Shown: positions 45,961 to 59,700 of the stretch, in pieces | Numbering within the stretch: the stretch's first letter is position 1 | Layout of the letters: each line of letters starts with the position of its first letter | Source: Arcuatula senhousia | Taxonomy: Eukaryota; Mollusca; Bivalvia; Mytilida; Mytilidae | Assembly: GCA_963971305.1 (NCBI GenBank) | Contig: OZ020316.1 | Coordinates: forward strand, 16,448,745 to 16,512,744 | Direction: 5' to 3' | DNA: 64,000 nucleotides | The notes under the pieces: model-generated | What the model saw: only the letters and a program-made list of their open reading frames with translations | The model's database searches: none | Told to the model about the DNA's origin: nothing | Program-made: the position numbers and the translations under genes

Positions 45961-47751
45961 ATGTCTTTGCACCTTAAAATGAACAATATAAAGTCTGTTT
46001 TCAGTGATTCAGAAAAATAAAAATATTATTATTGGGACATTTAAAAGGTTTTACGTTTGTTTGGGTATAATTTAAGGGAAATCCCCGATCATATTTAGAC
46101 CATATTAGAAGGGTTCCCTAGGTATCTTATTCAAAGCAGATGATAAATATCTGGCTTAACATTGGATAGCGAAAAATTTAAATATTACAGTTATTTATAG
46201 CATATCGCTTTTGAAAAACAAATCATTTGCTCTGAGATTAGATTTATCATTAACCATAGTGTTACAACCTTACTATTTAAATTGTTCTATGTTCCTTTTT
46301 AGGGGTAGTCAACATTTCTGTAGATATATTTATTTCCTTAAATAGATAAAATGGGTTTTTAATAATATACGCATCTTTTTGTGTGAGTCTAGTTAATATA
46401 TTAGAAACCAAAATGAGAGTTTGCCCCAAAACACACCCATCTTTTTAACATGGAACAATCCGGCTACAAAATCTTAATTGAAACCTCACCATTTAGGTCC
46501 TTTTTAATTGAGGTGTATGTGTTCACATTGAAGCCTAACTAAATCACAAATGCAATAAATAGAATCGACAAATAAGTTGTTTTGAAATGTCATCCTCTCC
46601 AAGCCATTGACTTACTTGACTAATGCACCGGTCAGAGTTACGGTGATTTCAATATAGGCCATCGTCTCACTAGGTTCCGTGCATGTGACGCCATAGTTTG
46701 CCAACTTAGTCCCACAGACTATTGACAGAATGCCGCCAATTTTTCCGTTACCGACCTTTTTCCTTTTAACCTGTGGATATATACGTGCATCGATACTTTC
46801 TTCTTGATTTTTGTTGGTTGCTGTAGCTGATGTGTTGCCTTACAGAGATCCTTGTTGTTTTTTGTCAGTGTTCTTTTAACATAAGCTGGACACATCTGTT
46901 AATGAAAGAATAGTTTTGTCAGAGGGAGATTCGCCTTCTTTATTATCAATACAAAAGGACTGATTGATTCACATAAAGACAAGGATTTTCGTTGGATTTT
47001 CTGCTCACTTATTTGTTTCTTCCGAATTTGATTTAATTGCTTAAACGCTACTCAAATCGTGTTCCTCCTGTATTATGTTGACTTTACTGCCAATGTATTA
47101 TTTTCAACGTTGACAGTGTTCCCTCTGATTTTAGTATTTCTCATTTGGGTTTAAGCCAGTTCTTACAGCGGCTCCCGGGTAGCGGCTTCAACCCCGCAAT
47201 GTGATCAAAAGTTTGCAAAAATACTGTTATGTCTTCTTCAAAGTCAAAGCCGTCAAGCTGTCCAAGACATATCAACTTGATTCCATTCTTTCTTTTGTTT
47301 GTGCTTTCTTTCATGGTTTACTCAATAACAAGACAAAACATGTCATATGTTTTAAATAAATTGGCCTCCTAGTGAAAACTACTATGTTCTCCATTTTTAT
47401 TTGTACCCTAAAAACAAACACATTATCTTAAACGTTTGTTCGGCAGTTTTTTTCTACTTTATTAGTAAAATGATTGCTATTATTCTTGGAGGCAAATAAG
47501 GAACTGGGTACAAAACAAGCAGCTGCTTTAATTTAAGCTGAAAAGAAGTGAGGGAGAGTGTCTTCGGTTTTTAATTTTTTTTTAAAATATTTGTTAAAAA
47601 ATTTCGGGTTTGTACCAAAATATTAAAAAAAAATATTGAACTCTCTTGATGGAACTCATATCCGGGTATATTTTTTTTTTTCGAAAAAAAGTCAATACTG
47701 CGAAGGAAATTGTATTTACATGTAGTTTTTATTGTTAAAACAATAATAAGT
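45961..47751. other. Unique AT-rich stretch, no gene seen
   Basis: No long frames, no exon-like blocks with splice sites that I could string together, and no repeat shared with the rest of the window. Confidence 0.5.
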
Positions 47752-48150
47752 AGGGTTCCGGGTGGCGATAGGCCCGAAGCTTAACCTGGTAAAAGTCCGC
47801 TACAGAGTGCTCAGAAACCTGAAATCGGTTCAGGCTGCTTTGCCTTCAAAGCGACTGGTACAAATGTATGTGTGCCCCATGTTGCTGAATGGGGCAGCCC
47901 TGTCATAGTGAATGGCGGGGTCGTCAAGCTATAATTCATCCGGAAAACCTTGCCGTTAACAATGGTGGTACGCCATGTTGGGAAAATGTCACATTCCATG
48001 CATGTTAAAGAACCCTGATACAGGTGTGGTTAAATGTAAGGTCCTTATGCAGGAGGCTAAATTGTCAAAACTCTCCAACCCGATTGACCATGTGGCCCAC
48101 CACATTTCCTTAACTTCATCATCATTTCATGTTCATTTTATCATCTTTTT
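47752..48150 (-). repeat. Family R copy beside the TIR element
   Basis: It contains GGGGCAGCCCTGTCATAGTG, CATGTTAAAGAACCCTGATA and TCATTTCATGTTCATTTTAT, matching 13690-14050 and 60900-61110 in order. It ends where the next element begins. Confidence 0.6.
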
Positions 48151-48155
48151 CTTGA

Positions 48156-51100
48156 CCTAAGTAAATAGTGCGGTGACCAAGTAAAGAAAAGGCCTCTAAA
48201 TTTCGAGTTTAATGTCCCCATGTGACACACGGCTAACTTTTGTTTGCAACGACTAATCTGTATCTCTGCTTCATTTTTAGCCCTGTCGTAAGAAATTCGT
48301 ATGGTCAGAACCCTATGAAAATTACGTTTTTCGGGGAAAACCCTAATTTTCGTTATCTTAACACGCATTTTCTTTTCGTGTATAATTTTAAATGGTCTTT
48401 CTAAAATGGAACAATTCTTTTTTGACACACTAGATAACGATTAGGAGATTCAAGAAAAATAATAATAAGTCATAGTTAAACTTTTTTTAGGCTAAAAATG
48501 GCAAATTACAAAGATGCATTTTTTTTAAAGAAAATCAAAATTAATTATTTTTTTTAAACTTGAACATTGCTTTTGAAATTAATTTTCTTCATAAAAAATA
48601 ATACCTTATAGTATTAGGACAAAATAACCTGAGTATGATTATATATGCATTTAATCTATTAAAAATATTAGGATCGATATAGTGTGTGTTGACATAGAGG
48701 TAAATAGGATATTTGAAGATTTAATCATTATGACGGATTTTTGTGTGTGAGGTAAATATGCAAGTTCAGGATCAAAGTGTTTTGATATTACTTTGTTTAC
48801 TGAAGTGTTTTTACTATATATTGTTACATTGACTTTACCATATCGGCAATGTCTTAGGACAACTTGGCGAAGACAACTTTTGTTGCTTGGGCCAATATTG
48901 CTCTTTTATTACATGTTGAACTGTGTAAGAAAGTAGCATTAATTTTACTTTGTTTATTTGTTCTATTGTAACCTGACCATGTATAACATGCCCAATCCAA
49001 CAACAAAGCCCCATCGAGCCCAAAACGATTTCAGTCTGAAATCTGTGTCATTTGACTTATCTACCCCAGAATCATTAAGTCAGCTAATTAACAGAGGAAA
49101 GCCTACATTTGTATCTGCTATGAAAAACAGAAAGGATATGGTTTACATGTATCATAGAATCTTAGACCAGGTTATCCCCATCTCACTTGACAGTCCTGAG
49201 TTTGATGCATTACACATTTCATATCATCTTTTCTGTAACCAAGAGCTATACGAGCAAACAAAACTGTGATGTTTTACTTTTAGGCTTACTTCAAGCTCAA
49301 GTCAACCCTTCTTCGTCCGAACAAGGTGTGATGACGCGTTCAGTTTTTCAGTCGTTTGATTCAAATACTTGCATGTTTGGTCACAAAAAATCTTTCAAAA
49401 AGACACAAAACTGCACAAGCTTCAATTAGATGAGCGGTTACGGAGTTGGGAGTTTAATGTTTGTAGCAGAAACCAACTCAGATTGTGTAACTATTTCCCT
49501 CAAATTCTTTCCAATGAAAATTATCAGAATCTTCGAGTGTATCATTCAGCCTGCATCACCAAGTGTTTGTTGAAAAGGAAGGTAATCCAATCCCAAATCC
49601 CACATATGAAGATCAGCACCACGAAACCGCCTTTCAAAAGCTTATTTCTGCTATAAACAACGACTTGATGGTGAGGAAAAGAACACGTTTTCTTTTCAAA
49701 CTTGAAATGGAGTCCAACAGTAGCTTTTATGACACCGTCCCCCGTTCACAGTTGTCTTCATTTGGTGATCTAATGAAGCAGGTTAAAATGTAGGTCTTGT
49801 GACATCCTTAATGTTCATGTTAAGTTATTAACCCTGAATTATTATTCCGTCTTGCCTTAGTGTTGGCAAATACACGCAAAGATTTTACAGTAGAGCGTGT
49901 TTTGTCTCTTCTCAGAGGTCCTATCCAAACGTCTATTTTTCATGAAGACTTGTAAAGCAGATCTCTGTCACCAACTTGGAGCTGAAGACCACAGGTTCGC
50001 ATTCCTTCCACCATTTGACAAATTATAAACAACACTTGTAAGAAATGGTATTGCCCATGTTTAAGCAGATAAGTCTAAGCGTTTTAAAACATTTTGGAAT
50101 CTTGGTCATGACTTTGTTCAGTCTCAAGTTGGTTTCTTTAAAAAAACATCTTCAATCAAATACGTGTATGACAGTCAATCAAATCACAAGAATGAGAGAG
50201 ACGATCAAATACTGAGCAATCAAAATGTTTCAGGTAATTGAGGAGCGATCGATTCCTGAATGGCAGAAATGTCTTGCTGTTAACCAGAATAAACAATCTT
50301 TGCTGGGTTTTCTAGGAAAACTTTTTTTATCAAAACAAAGAAAACGTCATTGAAGAAGGCAATGCTCTTACTATGGCTGGTTTATTTGACGATCCCCAAA
50401 TTGTAAAACAAATTTCAGCCAGTGTTGTTGTTGATTGTGCATGTCTGTTCAGCATCCAAGAAGAAGCTGATACACAAATCACTCTACATGTTCTTGATGC
50501 TGATTTGAAATACGGATCGTAACAGTTGCAAGGAAGGATAATTGTAAAGTCTCATGATAATAATCTTTTGTTACTCTGCATTTACTACTTTTTGTCGCTT
50601 TGAAATACAAAAGAACTTTTGTTTGAAACAGGAACTGTGTCTGGACCCAGATGGACGTCGATATATTCAGTTCACGAAATCTGTTCATTACTGAATAATG
50701 TCTTCTTGTTGTACATTCAATTACCAGATTTGATTCAACGTCATCAATGTTTGGTATTGGTAAAAAGCAGCATATAAAACTCGCAAAGACAATGCAGATG
50801 AATTAAGTACTCTGTCTTCTTTCGGTTGTCAGATTTTGATGATTCACTGGAAACTTAGCAACTGGTAAAGCCACAAGCCTTGCAAAGGTACCACTGTGCG
50901 CGTCTACATTTCGGCAACACGCATTACGAGCATGCTTTCAAACTGGTACTTGGTTAACATCACCCATTGCTAAGCCTCTTTCAAAGTCAATTCTTATGCA
51001 TGGATGGTGTAACCAAAATGTTTTACAGCTTGTACGGTTTGAAGGTCATATGACATCTGATTTTTTACAAGATCTATATAGTTTGCACATGTAAAGACAA

Positions 51101-52192
51101 ACTAGTTTGCTCAAAATGCTGCGTGTGTTTTGAACAAAACCTCTCTTTTACTGACCTCTGTCCTTGTTAAGGCGATGCTATTTACAGAAACGTCAACATA
51201 CATCTTATGAAAGAGGAAGATGCGGACCATGCAGCCAGAGCAGTTAATTTCATTGTTATTTAGTTCATTTGAGATTAGGTTGTTAAGGTAATAGTGTGTG
51301 TTTTGTTATGTAACCGGGACATCTGAACATTTTTTTCAGAAGATCTGTCCATAGACCTAACCGGCGCGTTCCCAGGTTGCAGATAGGGTAATATCCTTTG
51401 TAAGGAAACTACTGGGGGTAGTCAGGTCATAAAATGAAATAAAAGCCTAATCGCGGACAATATTGGGCTAAAAGTGGTCCAAAAATATCATGTCTGATGC
51501 ATATGGCATGAAATCAATAACAATCCACCACAGTTTACAAATATTAATGTTGTTGTGGATATAATCTTTTATTCCACATTTGACTGTAATTTAAAACTAC
51601 TAGATTACAACATAAATAGTTGTACATCAAAAAAAAAAAAAACGATGCTCAACAAGGTTAGGTTCCAATACGTACGTTTTTCACTTTTTGGGATATCATT
51701 TTGCACTTATTGTTTTATAGATATGACAAATTAAAGTACACAAAAAACTAATATATTAGTCGAATGTTATAAAACATTAAAAACTTAACGACTGACTTAA
51801 AACACAAAAAGCCAATGAAGAATTTGAGTCAACAAGTCGGTTTTTAATGGTTCCTTCGAATTTTGCGTCTCTGCTTACCTCCCTTCTATGAAAATTTTCA
51901 AAATTTTGTTGATAATGATTACTTAATAACTAGATATTACAAACATATTTCTATTGGTATCATTTTGCACACAAAAGATAAAAAATGAGGGTAAAATCTA
52001 TATTTTTAAGAATTTTCACGAATTTCTGAAATCAACTCTAATACCATTTTTGAAAAATAGTGACCACTTCCCATTTTTACGACAGGAATTTTCTGAAAGA
52101 ACACATATTCCGCTTTCGATTGATATCAAATATAGCCGTGTGTCAGGTAGGGACATTAAAATCAAACTTTTCTACGTGTGGTCACCGCACTA
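48156..52192 (+). mobile_element. Decayed DNA-transposon-like element with long inverted ends
   Basis: The left end CCTAAGTAAATAGTGCGGTG is mirrored at the right by GGTCACCGCACTA (52180-52192) and, beyond an insertion, ACTTAGG (55796-55802). The mirrored similarity reaches ~270 bp inward on both sides (48156-48430 and 51880-52192) but is clearly diverged. A broken plus-strand ORF lies between. No target duplication recognised. Superfamily not assigned. Confidence 0.65.
48979..51200 (+). pseudogene. Broken transposon ORF (EEADT and Cys-rich C-terminus)
   Basis: Successive plus-strand frames, joined by several frameshifts and stops, read TPESLSQLINRGKPTF (49060), QLDERLRSWEF (49425), YEDQHHETAFQKLISAINND (49605-49665), CLFSIQEEADTQITLHVLDA (50440-50505) and VCTCKDKLVCSKCCVCF, then TDLCPC (51085-51165). 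The EEADT block and the C-x-C..C-x-x-C-x-C..C-x-C tail recur in unassigned transposon-like proteins of invertebrates as I recall them; a CXC (tesmin-like) fold is possible. I do not know its enzymatic class. Not functional. Confidence 0.6.
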
Positions 52193-55100
52193 AAAGTGAG
52201 ACTGATATTCGATGTTCGATATTCGATATTCAATTTTTTGAATATCAAACTGAATATCAAACGGTAAATTTTACCGTTTGATATTCATTCGATATTCATT
52301 TATTGTTTTTTCTTAGTAAAAATATGTAATGAATATCAAAATGAATATCAAACGGTAAAATTTAAAGTTCGATATTCATTTGACATTCATTTTCGGTCTA
52401 GGTATGTTATGTGAATATGGAATGAATATAGAATGAATATCAAACCAAAGTTTATTTGCGTTCGATATTCATTTGACATTCATTTCCAGTGTTAATTTGT
52501 ATTGTGAATATCAAATGAATATCAAACCAAAGATTAATTCCGTTCTATATTCATTTGAGATTCGTTTCGGGTTTAGGTGTGTTATGTGAATATCAAATGA
52601 ATATCGAATGAATATCAAACTAAAGTTTATTTACGATAAAACGAAACTAGACCTTAAACGAACGTAAAATAAATATCGAACCTTATTAATTTTGGTTTGA
52701 TATTCATTCGATATTCATTTGATTCTCACATAACATGACTAAACCCGAAACGAATCACAAATAAATATCGAACGGAATTAATCTTTGGTTTGATATTCAT
52801 TTGGTATTCACAAAACAAAACTAGACTGAAAACGAACGTCAAATGAATATCGAACGTTAATACACTTTGGTTTGATATTCATTCGATATTCATTTGATAT
52901 TCACAATACAAGTTTACACCGAATACGAATGTCAAATGAATATCAAACAGGAGAAAACTTTGGTTTGATATTCATTTGATATTCACAAAACAAAACTAGA
53001 CCTAAAACGAACGTCAAATGAATATCAAACGTAAATACACTTTTGTTTGATATTCATTCGATATTCATTTGATATTCACATTACAAATTTACACCGGAAA
53101 CGAATGTCGAATGAATATCAAACAGAAGGAAACTTTGGTTTGATATTCATTTGATATTCACAAAACAAATTTAGACCTAAAACGAACGTAAAATTAATAT
53201 CGAACGTAAATAATTTTTGTTTGATATTCATTCGAGATGCATTTGATATTCACATAACATACCTAAACCCAAAACGAATCTCAAATGAATATAGAACGGA
53301 ATTAATCTTTTGTTTGATATTCATTTGATATTCACATTACAAATTTACACCGAAAACGAATGTGAAATGAATATCAAACAGAAGGAAACTTTGGTTTGAT
53401 ATTCATTTCATATTCACAAAACAAAACTAGACCTAAAACGAACGTCAAATGAATATCGAATGACAAATAAACTTTGGTTTGATATTCATTCGATATTCAT
53501 TTGATATTCACGTCACAAACCTAGACCCGAAACGAATCTCAAATGAATATCGAACGGAATTTATCTTTGGTTTGATATTCATTTGATATTCATATTAAAA
53601 ATTTACACCGGAAACGAATGTCAAATGAATATGAAACAGAAGGAAACTTTGGTTTGATATTCATTTGATATTCACAAAACGAAACTAGACCTTAAACGAA
53701 CGTAAAATAAATATCGAACCTTATTAATTTTGGTTTGATATTCATTCGATATTCATTTGATTCTCACATAACATGACTAAACCCGAAACGAATCACAAAT
53801 GAATATAGAACAGAATTAATGTTTGGTTTGATATTCATTTGATATTCACAAAACAAAACTAGACCTTAAACGAACGTAAAATGAATATCAAACGTAGATA
53901 AACTGGTTTGATATTCATTCGATATTCATTTGATATTCACATAACATACCTAAACCCGAAACGAATCTCAAATGAATATAGAACGGAATTAATCTTTTGT
54001 TTGATATTCATTTGATATTCACAATACAAATAAACACCGGAAACGAATTTCAAATGAATATCGAACGGAATTAATCTTTGTTTTGATATTCATTTGATAT
54101 TCACAAAACAAAACTAGACCTAAAACGAACGTCAAATGAATATCAAACGTAAATACACTTTTGTTTGATATTCATTCGATATTCATTTGATATTCACATT
54201 ACAAATTTACACCGGAAACGAATGTCAAATGAATATCAAACAGAAGGAAACTTTGGTTTGATATTCATTTGATATTCACAAAACAAATTTAGACCTAAAA
54301 CGAACGTAAAATTAATATCGAACGTAAATAATTTTGGTTTGATATTCATTCGAGATGCATTTGATATTCACATAACATACCTAAACCCAAAACGAATCTC
54401 AAATGAATATAGAACGGAATTAATCTTTTGTTTGATATTCATTTGATATTCACATTACAAATTTACACCGAAAACGAATGTGAAATGAATATCAAACAGA
54501 AGGAAACTTTGGTTTGATATTCATTTCATATTCACAAAACAAAACTAGACCTAAAACGAACGTCAAATGAATATCGAATGACAAATAAACTTTGGTTTGA
54601 TATTCATTCGATATTCATTTGATATTCACATAACATATCTAAACACGAAACGAATCTCAAATGAATATAGAACGGAATTAATCTCTGGTTTGATATTCAG
54701 TTGATATTCACATTACAAATTAACATCAGAAACGAATGTCAAATGAATATCAAACAAAAGGAAACTTTGGTTTGTTATTCATTTGATATTCACAAAACAA
54801 AACTAGACCTAAAACGAACGTCAAATGAATATCGAATGACAAATAAACTTTGGTTTGATATTCATTCGATATTCATTTGATATTAACGTAACATACCTAG
54901 ACCCGAAACGAATCTCAAATGAATATCGAACGGAATTAATCTTTGGTTTGATATTCATTTGATATTCACATTGCAAATTTACACAGGAAACGAATGTCAA
55001 ATGATTATCAAGCAGAAGGAAGCTTTGGTTTGATGTTCATTTCACATTCTTAAAACAAAACTAGACCTAAAACGAAAGTTAAATGAATATCGAACGTAAA

Positions 55101-55795
55101 TAAACTTTGGTTTAATATTCATTAGATATTCATTTGATATTCACATAACATAACTAAACCCGAAACGAATCTCAAATGAATATCGAACGGAATTAATCTT
55201 TGGTTTGATATTCATTTGATATTCACAATACAAATTTACACCGAATACGAATGTCAAATGAATATCACACAGGAGAAAACTTTGGTTTGATATTCATTTC
55301 ATATTCACAAAACAAAACTAGACCTAAAACGAACGTAAAATGAATATCGAACGTAAATAAACTTTGGTTTGATATTCATTCGATATTCATTTGATATTCA
55401 CATAACACACCTAAACCCGAAACGAATCTCAAATGAATATATAACGGAATTAATCTTTGGTTTGATATTCATTTGATATTCACAATACAAATTAACACTG
55501 GAAACGAATGTCAAATGAATATCGAACGCAAATAAACTTTGGTTTGATATTCATTCGATATTCATTCCATATTCACATAACATACCTAGACCGAAAATGA
55601 ATGTCAAATGAATATCGAACTTTAAAATTTACCGTTTGATATTCATTTTGATATTCATTACATATTTTTCCCAAAAAAAAAACATTAAATGAATATCGAA
55701 TGAATATCAAACGGTAAAATTTACCGTTTGATATTCAGTTTGATATTCAAAAAATTGAATATCGAATATCGAACATCGAATATCAGTCTCACTTT
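52193..55795. mobile_element. 3.6-kb fold-back element made of GATATTCATTTGATATTCA words
   Basis: The ends are AAAGTGAGACTGATATTCGA and its complement. The first ~440 bases (52196-52636) reappear inverted and almost unchanged at the right end (about 55352-55792). The right part, from about 52640, is a higher-order tandem array of ~80-90-bp monomers carrying CACAAAAC, CACATAAC or CACATTAC cores. No protein-coding capacity. It lies inside the right terminus of the element starting at 48156. Confidence 0.85.
52640..55350. repeat. Higher-order tandem array inside the fold-back element
   Basis: The core CAAAAC occurs at 52811, 52986, 53161, 53418, 53675, 53849, 54104, 54279, 54535, 54793, 55051 (as TAAAAC) and 55308. 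Spacings are 174-175 (two monomers) or 255-258 (three monomers). A block starting at 52986 is nearly repeated from 54104, a shift of 1118 bases. Confidence 0.8.
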
Positions 55796-55802
55796 ACTTA
55801 GG

Positions 55803-56707
55803 TTATTTACCTGTCCATCTCCATAATATTCGTACTGCCTAGGAGTAAAGCGAAATAAAAGTAAGTACTAAACAAACATTTAGTCCGTCTTATGATTAAA
55901 ATGAATTACATAATTTTATGTTAATATCATCATTTGTTCATGTCAGATAAAACAAATTTTCATTGTTCTTCACAGTTTAGGTGTCAAGACGTATAAATCA
56001 TTATAAAATGTCCAAAATGAAAAATGTAAATTAAAAAAAAAATAATTGCATTTTGGCGGCTTTTCATTTATATACGTATTCAGAGCTTATAGTGATCTCT
56101 ACATTCAGGAAGTCGCATTATCTCATGAATAAAGTTTATGATAAACTAACTTTTAGTTGAAGAACAGAATGTCGAGCAAAAATCATTTACTACTGACAAA
56201 AAAAAACAACTCTGCCACTGTTAGATAACGGACAATGAGACGTGGATCAAGCACAGCGACTTTCTCCCGGCATTTATGGTCGAGGGTCAACGCAATCAGC
56301 TAGAATGGCCCAACGCACTTTGAAATCTGGACCCCAAAGGCCGTGAGAAAACCTCCGAGGATTAAATGCACGGTACGCAACTTAAATTAACCAGTGACAA
56401 CTTGAAAATTCACAGTGGGATACAGAAGTCTTCAATTCAAATATAATAGTGATCTGTGAATGCTCGCGGTCTTGCATTGGATCCAGATTAAAAATTATAA
56501 TACATACGACTTACACTGAAAACTCAGAATAGTCACTGTGAGAAGTTTAGATAGTCATGTTGACTGTCCCCTCGATGACCATATGCAACTAGTCAACATT
56601 GACATTAGATTTAGTCAGCATGGCCAATAAGATAGTCATTTTGACTACTGTACTTGTCATTTCCAAATATTTGACTACCTCCCAGTTATATTTTGGCTAA
56701 TGAATTA
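55803..56707. other. No gene seen
   Basis: AT-rich. Short TAGTCA and TTGACTA words recur between 56530 and 56700 and resume after 60669, so the next element split this repeat. Confidence 0.45.
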
Positions 56708-59700
56708 CACAGTGTATGAACGGAAGTGTACAGTTTTAGGGCCTATAAAGAAATGGTGATATGAACCATTCTAGATTGTACAGTTTAATTTTTTTGTACA
56801 CAAACTTTTTCAAATGACACAAAAACGAAGATGTACGATTGCCGGTCGCTTCAAATTTTAAGTAGACATAACATAGAGTAAGATATAACTCAATAACCTG
56901 TGATTGTTTGTGATGTCTAAAAAAAAAATGATTTTTAGAAAGTTCACTCCAAATTGATGTAAATAATCGGTTCGTGAACATAAATTCCATTCAACTCGTG
57001 AACATTGTGTATATGTATCCTCTAAAAATTCATTTCTGCACATTCTAAACATGCACAAACGGGTTAATACATATAGTATTAAGTTTAATCACCCAAGCCG
57101 TGTTTTAAAATCTGAACAAAAATCTATCGCAGTCATTGTACAAAATCTATGGAGTACACTTTACAAAATCTATGAAGGACATTTTTCATAGAAACATATT
57201 TTCACAACATCAGCGGCGTCAGATGTATAGTTCCTATTTAGCATTAAAAACACTAGAACATAAATAATTCATTTTCCTGAAATAGAATCGTTTTCCCCCA
57301 AGCTTATAGGTGTAGAACAGTTTTATAAATTCAGCCCAGTTGTCTATTTCAAATCAAAATGTTCTTTCACAATATGCTTCTAAGCGGCTACATATATAGT
57401 AAAAATATATGAATTAAAACAATTTTGACGTGCTCAGAACAGGGTCTGTTATACAACGCCTTTGTATAACACGGTACGTTTTCCTGCAAATGTCTAGATT
57501 CTAACGAGGTCCGGTCCAGAACAGGTCAATGGCACATGTTTATCCTTAATCATAGTAAGTAGTTAGCCGGGTTCAATCGCCTTTAAGTTTCTTTCAATTA
57601 CATGTACATGTATCACATTAAAGAACATGTTGTTTAACTAGCAGTATACTTAATTAAAGAAGCAAATGTGTACATAACCTGGGAGGAATTTTGTTACAAA
57701 GAAATAATCAGCCCTTAGGCTACCTATGCAGCCCAGCCCCTAGGGGCATTATCAAAAATCAGAAACCTTTGGCACAATCTACATCCTTAGTGCAATCAGC
57801 CAAGTTTCAGTTCTTTATTCCAAATATCCTGGGAGGAGTTGCGTGACGAAGGAATAATTTGCCCTCAGGCTACCTTTGCGGCAACTATGCGGCAATCATA
57901 TATCGCTAGTCCGATAAGACTAATTTAAAATAAAATCATCGTAAAATTTGTGTGGATAGTATATGTGGCAAATAACTGAAAGAGATGAACAAGAACTACA
58001 ATTGTAATTTATTGTTGTTAGACTTATTACTGGTATTGTGGCAAGTAATAATAACCTGCATATTGTTTTTTTATATATAAAATATATGATTATTTGTATA
58101 TGGTTTCATGGTAAGTACATTTATCTAAACTAGTTCTGAGGTTAATTTGGCGTTGGGATAACGAGAATGGACGTTCTAAAAGAGTTCAGCATTTCCTGCT
58201 TGATATGAAGAACACCGTCACGTAGACCTTTGTAGAGCTAAATGAGCTGAAAGTTTAAGCAAGCAACAGATTTTCTCATCTGCAATAGTTTTCATTCGAT
58301 TTGGCAAAAAATTCGATTTGGCAAAAACAGGGAAAACCGCTATTTATGGCCTTTATATAGGCCGCTTTATAGGGTAATCTGACGACTTCGACCCAATGTA
58401 GACTTTTGTAGAGCTTTTGATTACAAAGACCCTAAGATCCTTTGGATATTTTGTATCTGTTATAGTTGCTGAGTTATAAGCCATTTTAAATAAGTTTACC
58501 CTATGATCTATTTTTAGTAACAGTGGTCATGTTTTTTATCGAATCAATTCAAAACGAAATTCGTTTGTTGCCAACGTGTCAAATATCATTCCTGACAAGT
58601 TTCAGTTAAATTGGTTAAGTGGTTTCAGAGGAGAAGATTTTTGGTCTTGTTAACGGAAGACGACGACGGACGCTTAGTGATGACATAAACTTACATGGCT
58701 TTGGCCAATTGAGTTGAAAAATGATTTTTTATCAAAACTATATATACGGGGAATTGGATCAGATGCGACCTCTACGAGGAAAGGCTTCAGCTAGCATCAT
58801 AATTGATTTTGATATTTACATGTAAACATTTAGTTGTTTGCTGTCAACTTTGCCTGTTGATAGCGACCAGACACATATCAGACTTGAACCAATAGCAAAA
58901 AGGCATTTTTGCAAATCGCACCTGGTAAATCAGTGTCTTTTTGTTACAATCGAACATTTCACGCAGTTTCGAAGTGATAATTTTGGTTTTGGTCATGTGT
59001 AAAACTTCATCAAGAACTAGTTTGCTTGCTTAATGTTCGGCATTGTTCTTCGTAAAATAGACAATTTTAAAATAAAGACACGAAATAGTAAGTTAGGCCA
59101 CCTCTCTTCAAAAGATTTTTACTCATTAAACTTTTCGACGAGGTTGAATAAAAACTGTACACACAAAGCATATTTCCAATTTGGTTGCAGAAAAGAAACT
59201 TAAAATACTTCAGCGTTTTGAAACAAGAATAAAGAGAAATGTGTCTGAATCAACTGTCTGCCCGTTCAGCAATACAAAAGTCTCCTTTGGTGGAAATTCA
59301 ACCCTTTTTGCTAAAAGCAGTGTCTTAAACTTTTCGTTATAAAAAGTATAACGTGATTATTAAAAGTAAATCCCACTTGCAAGCATCATCATAGTAATAA
59401 CATATAGCTTTAATTATCAATAGAAAGTTTAAATTTCCGTTTTTGTATTGAAATTTCCAAAGTCGTTCGACCAGAGATTCAAGGTCAATAGTGCTAAAGT
59501 ACCACTTGGATATTTGCAAGTTTTGTCAACTGGGTGCCTTTATACAGTTCCTGAGAATTATTGTTCATATATTTGCTAAACTTTCTGTCATTTGAAGATA
59601 TATCATCTGTGTAAAAGATGAAAATGTAGATGTGTTGGTGACGGTCTTCCACTGAGGCATACATGCACAAAAAAGAGGCATATATGCACAAAGTTTCATC

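Noticed and set aside
48141..48428. 95-codon minus-strand frame at the left end of the transposon
   Set aside because: It lies in the terminal inverted repeat; the mirrored region 51954-52193 shows it does not stay in frame.
48156..52192. Integrated virus or LTR retrovirus
   Set aside because: The ends are inverted, not direct, repeats, and I saw no gag, protease, integrase or capsid-like sequence.
52060..52281. 73-codon frame at the start of the fold-back array
   Set aside because: It crosses the junction between two elements and ends in micro-repeats, so it is not a gene.
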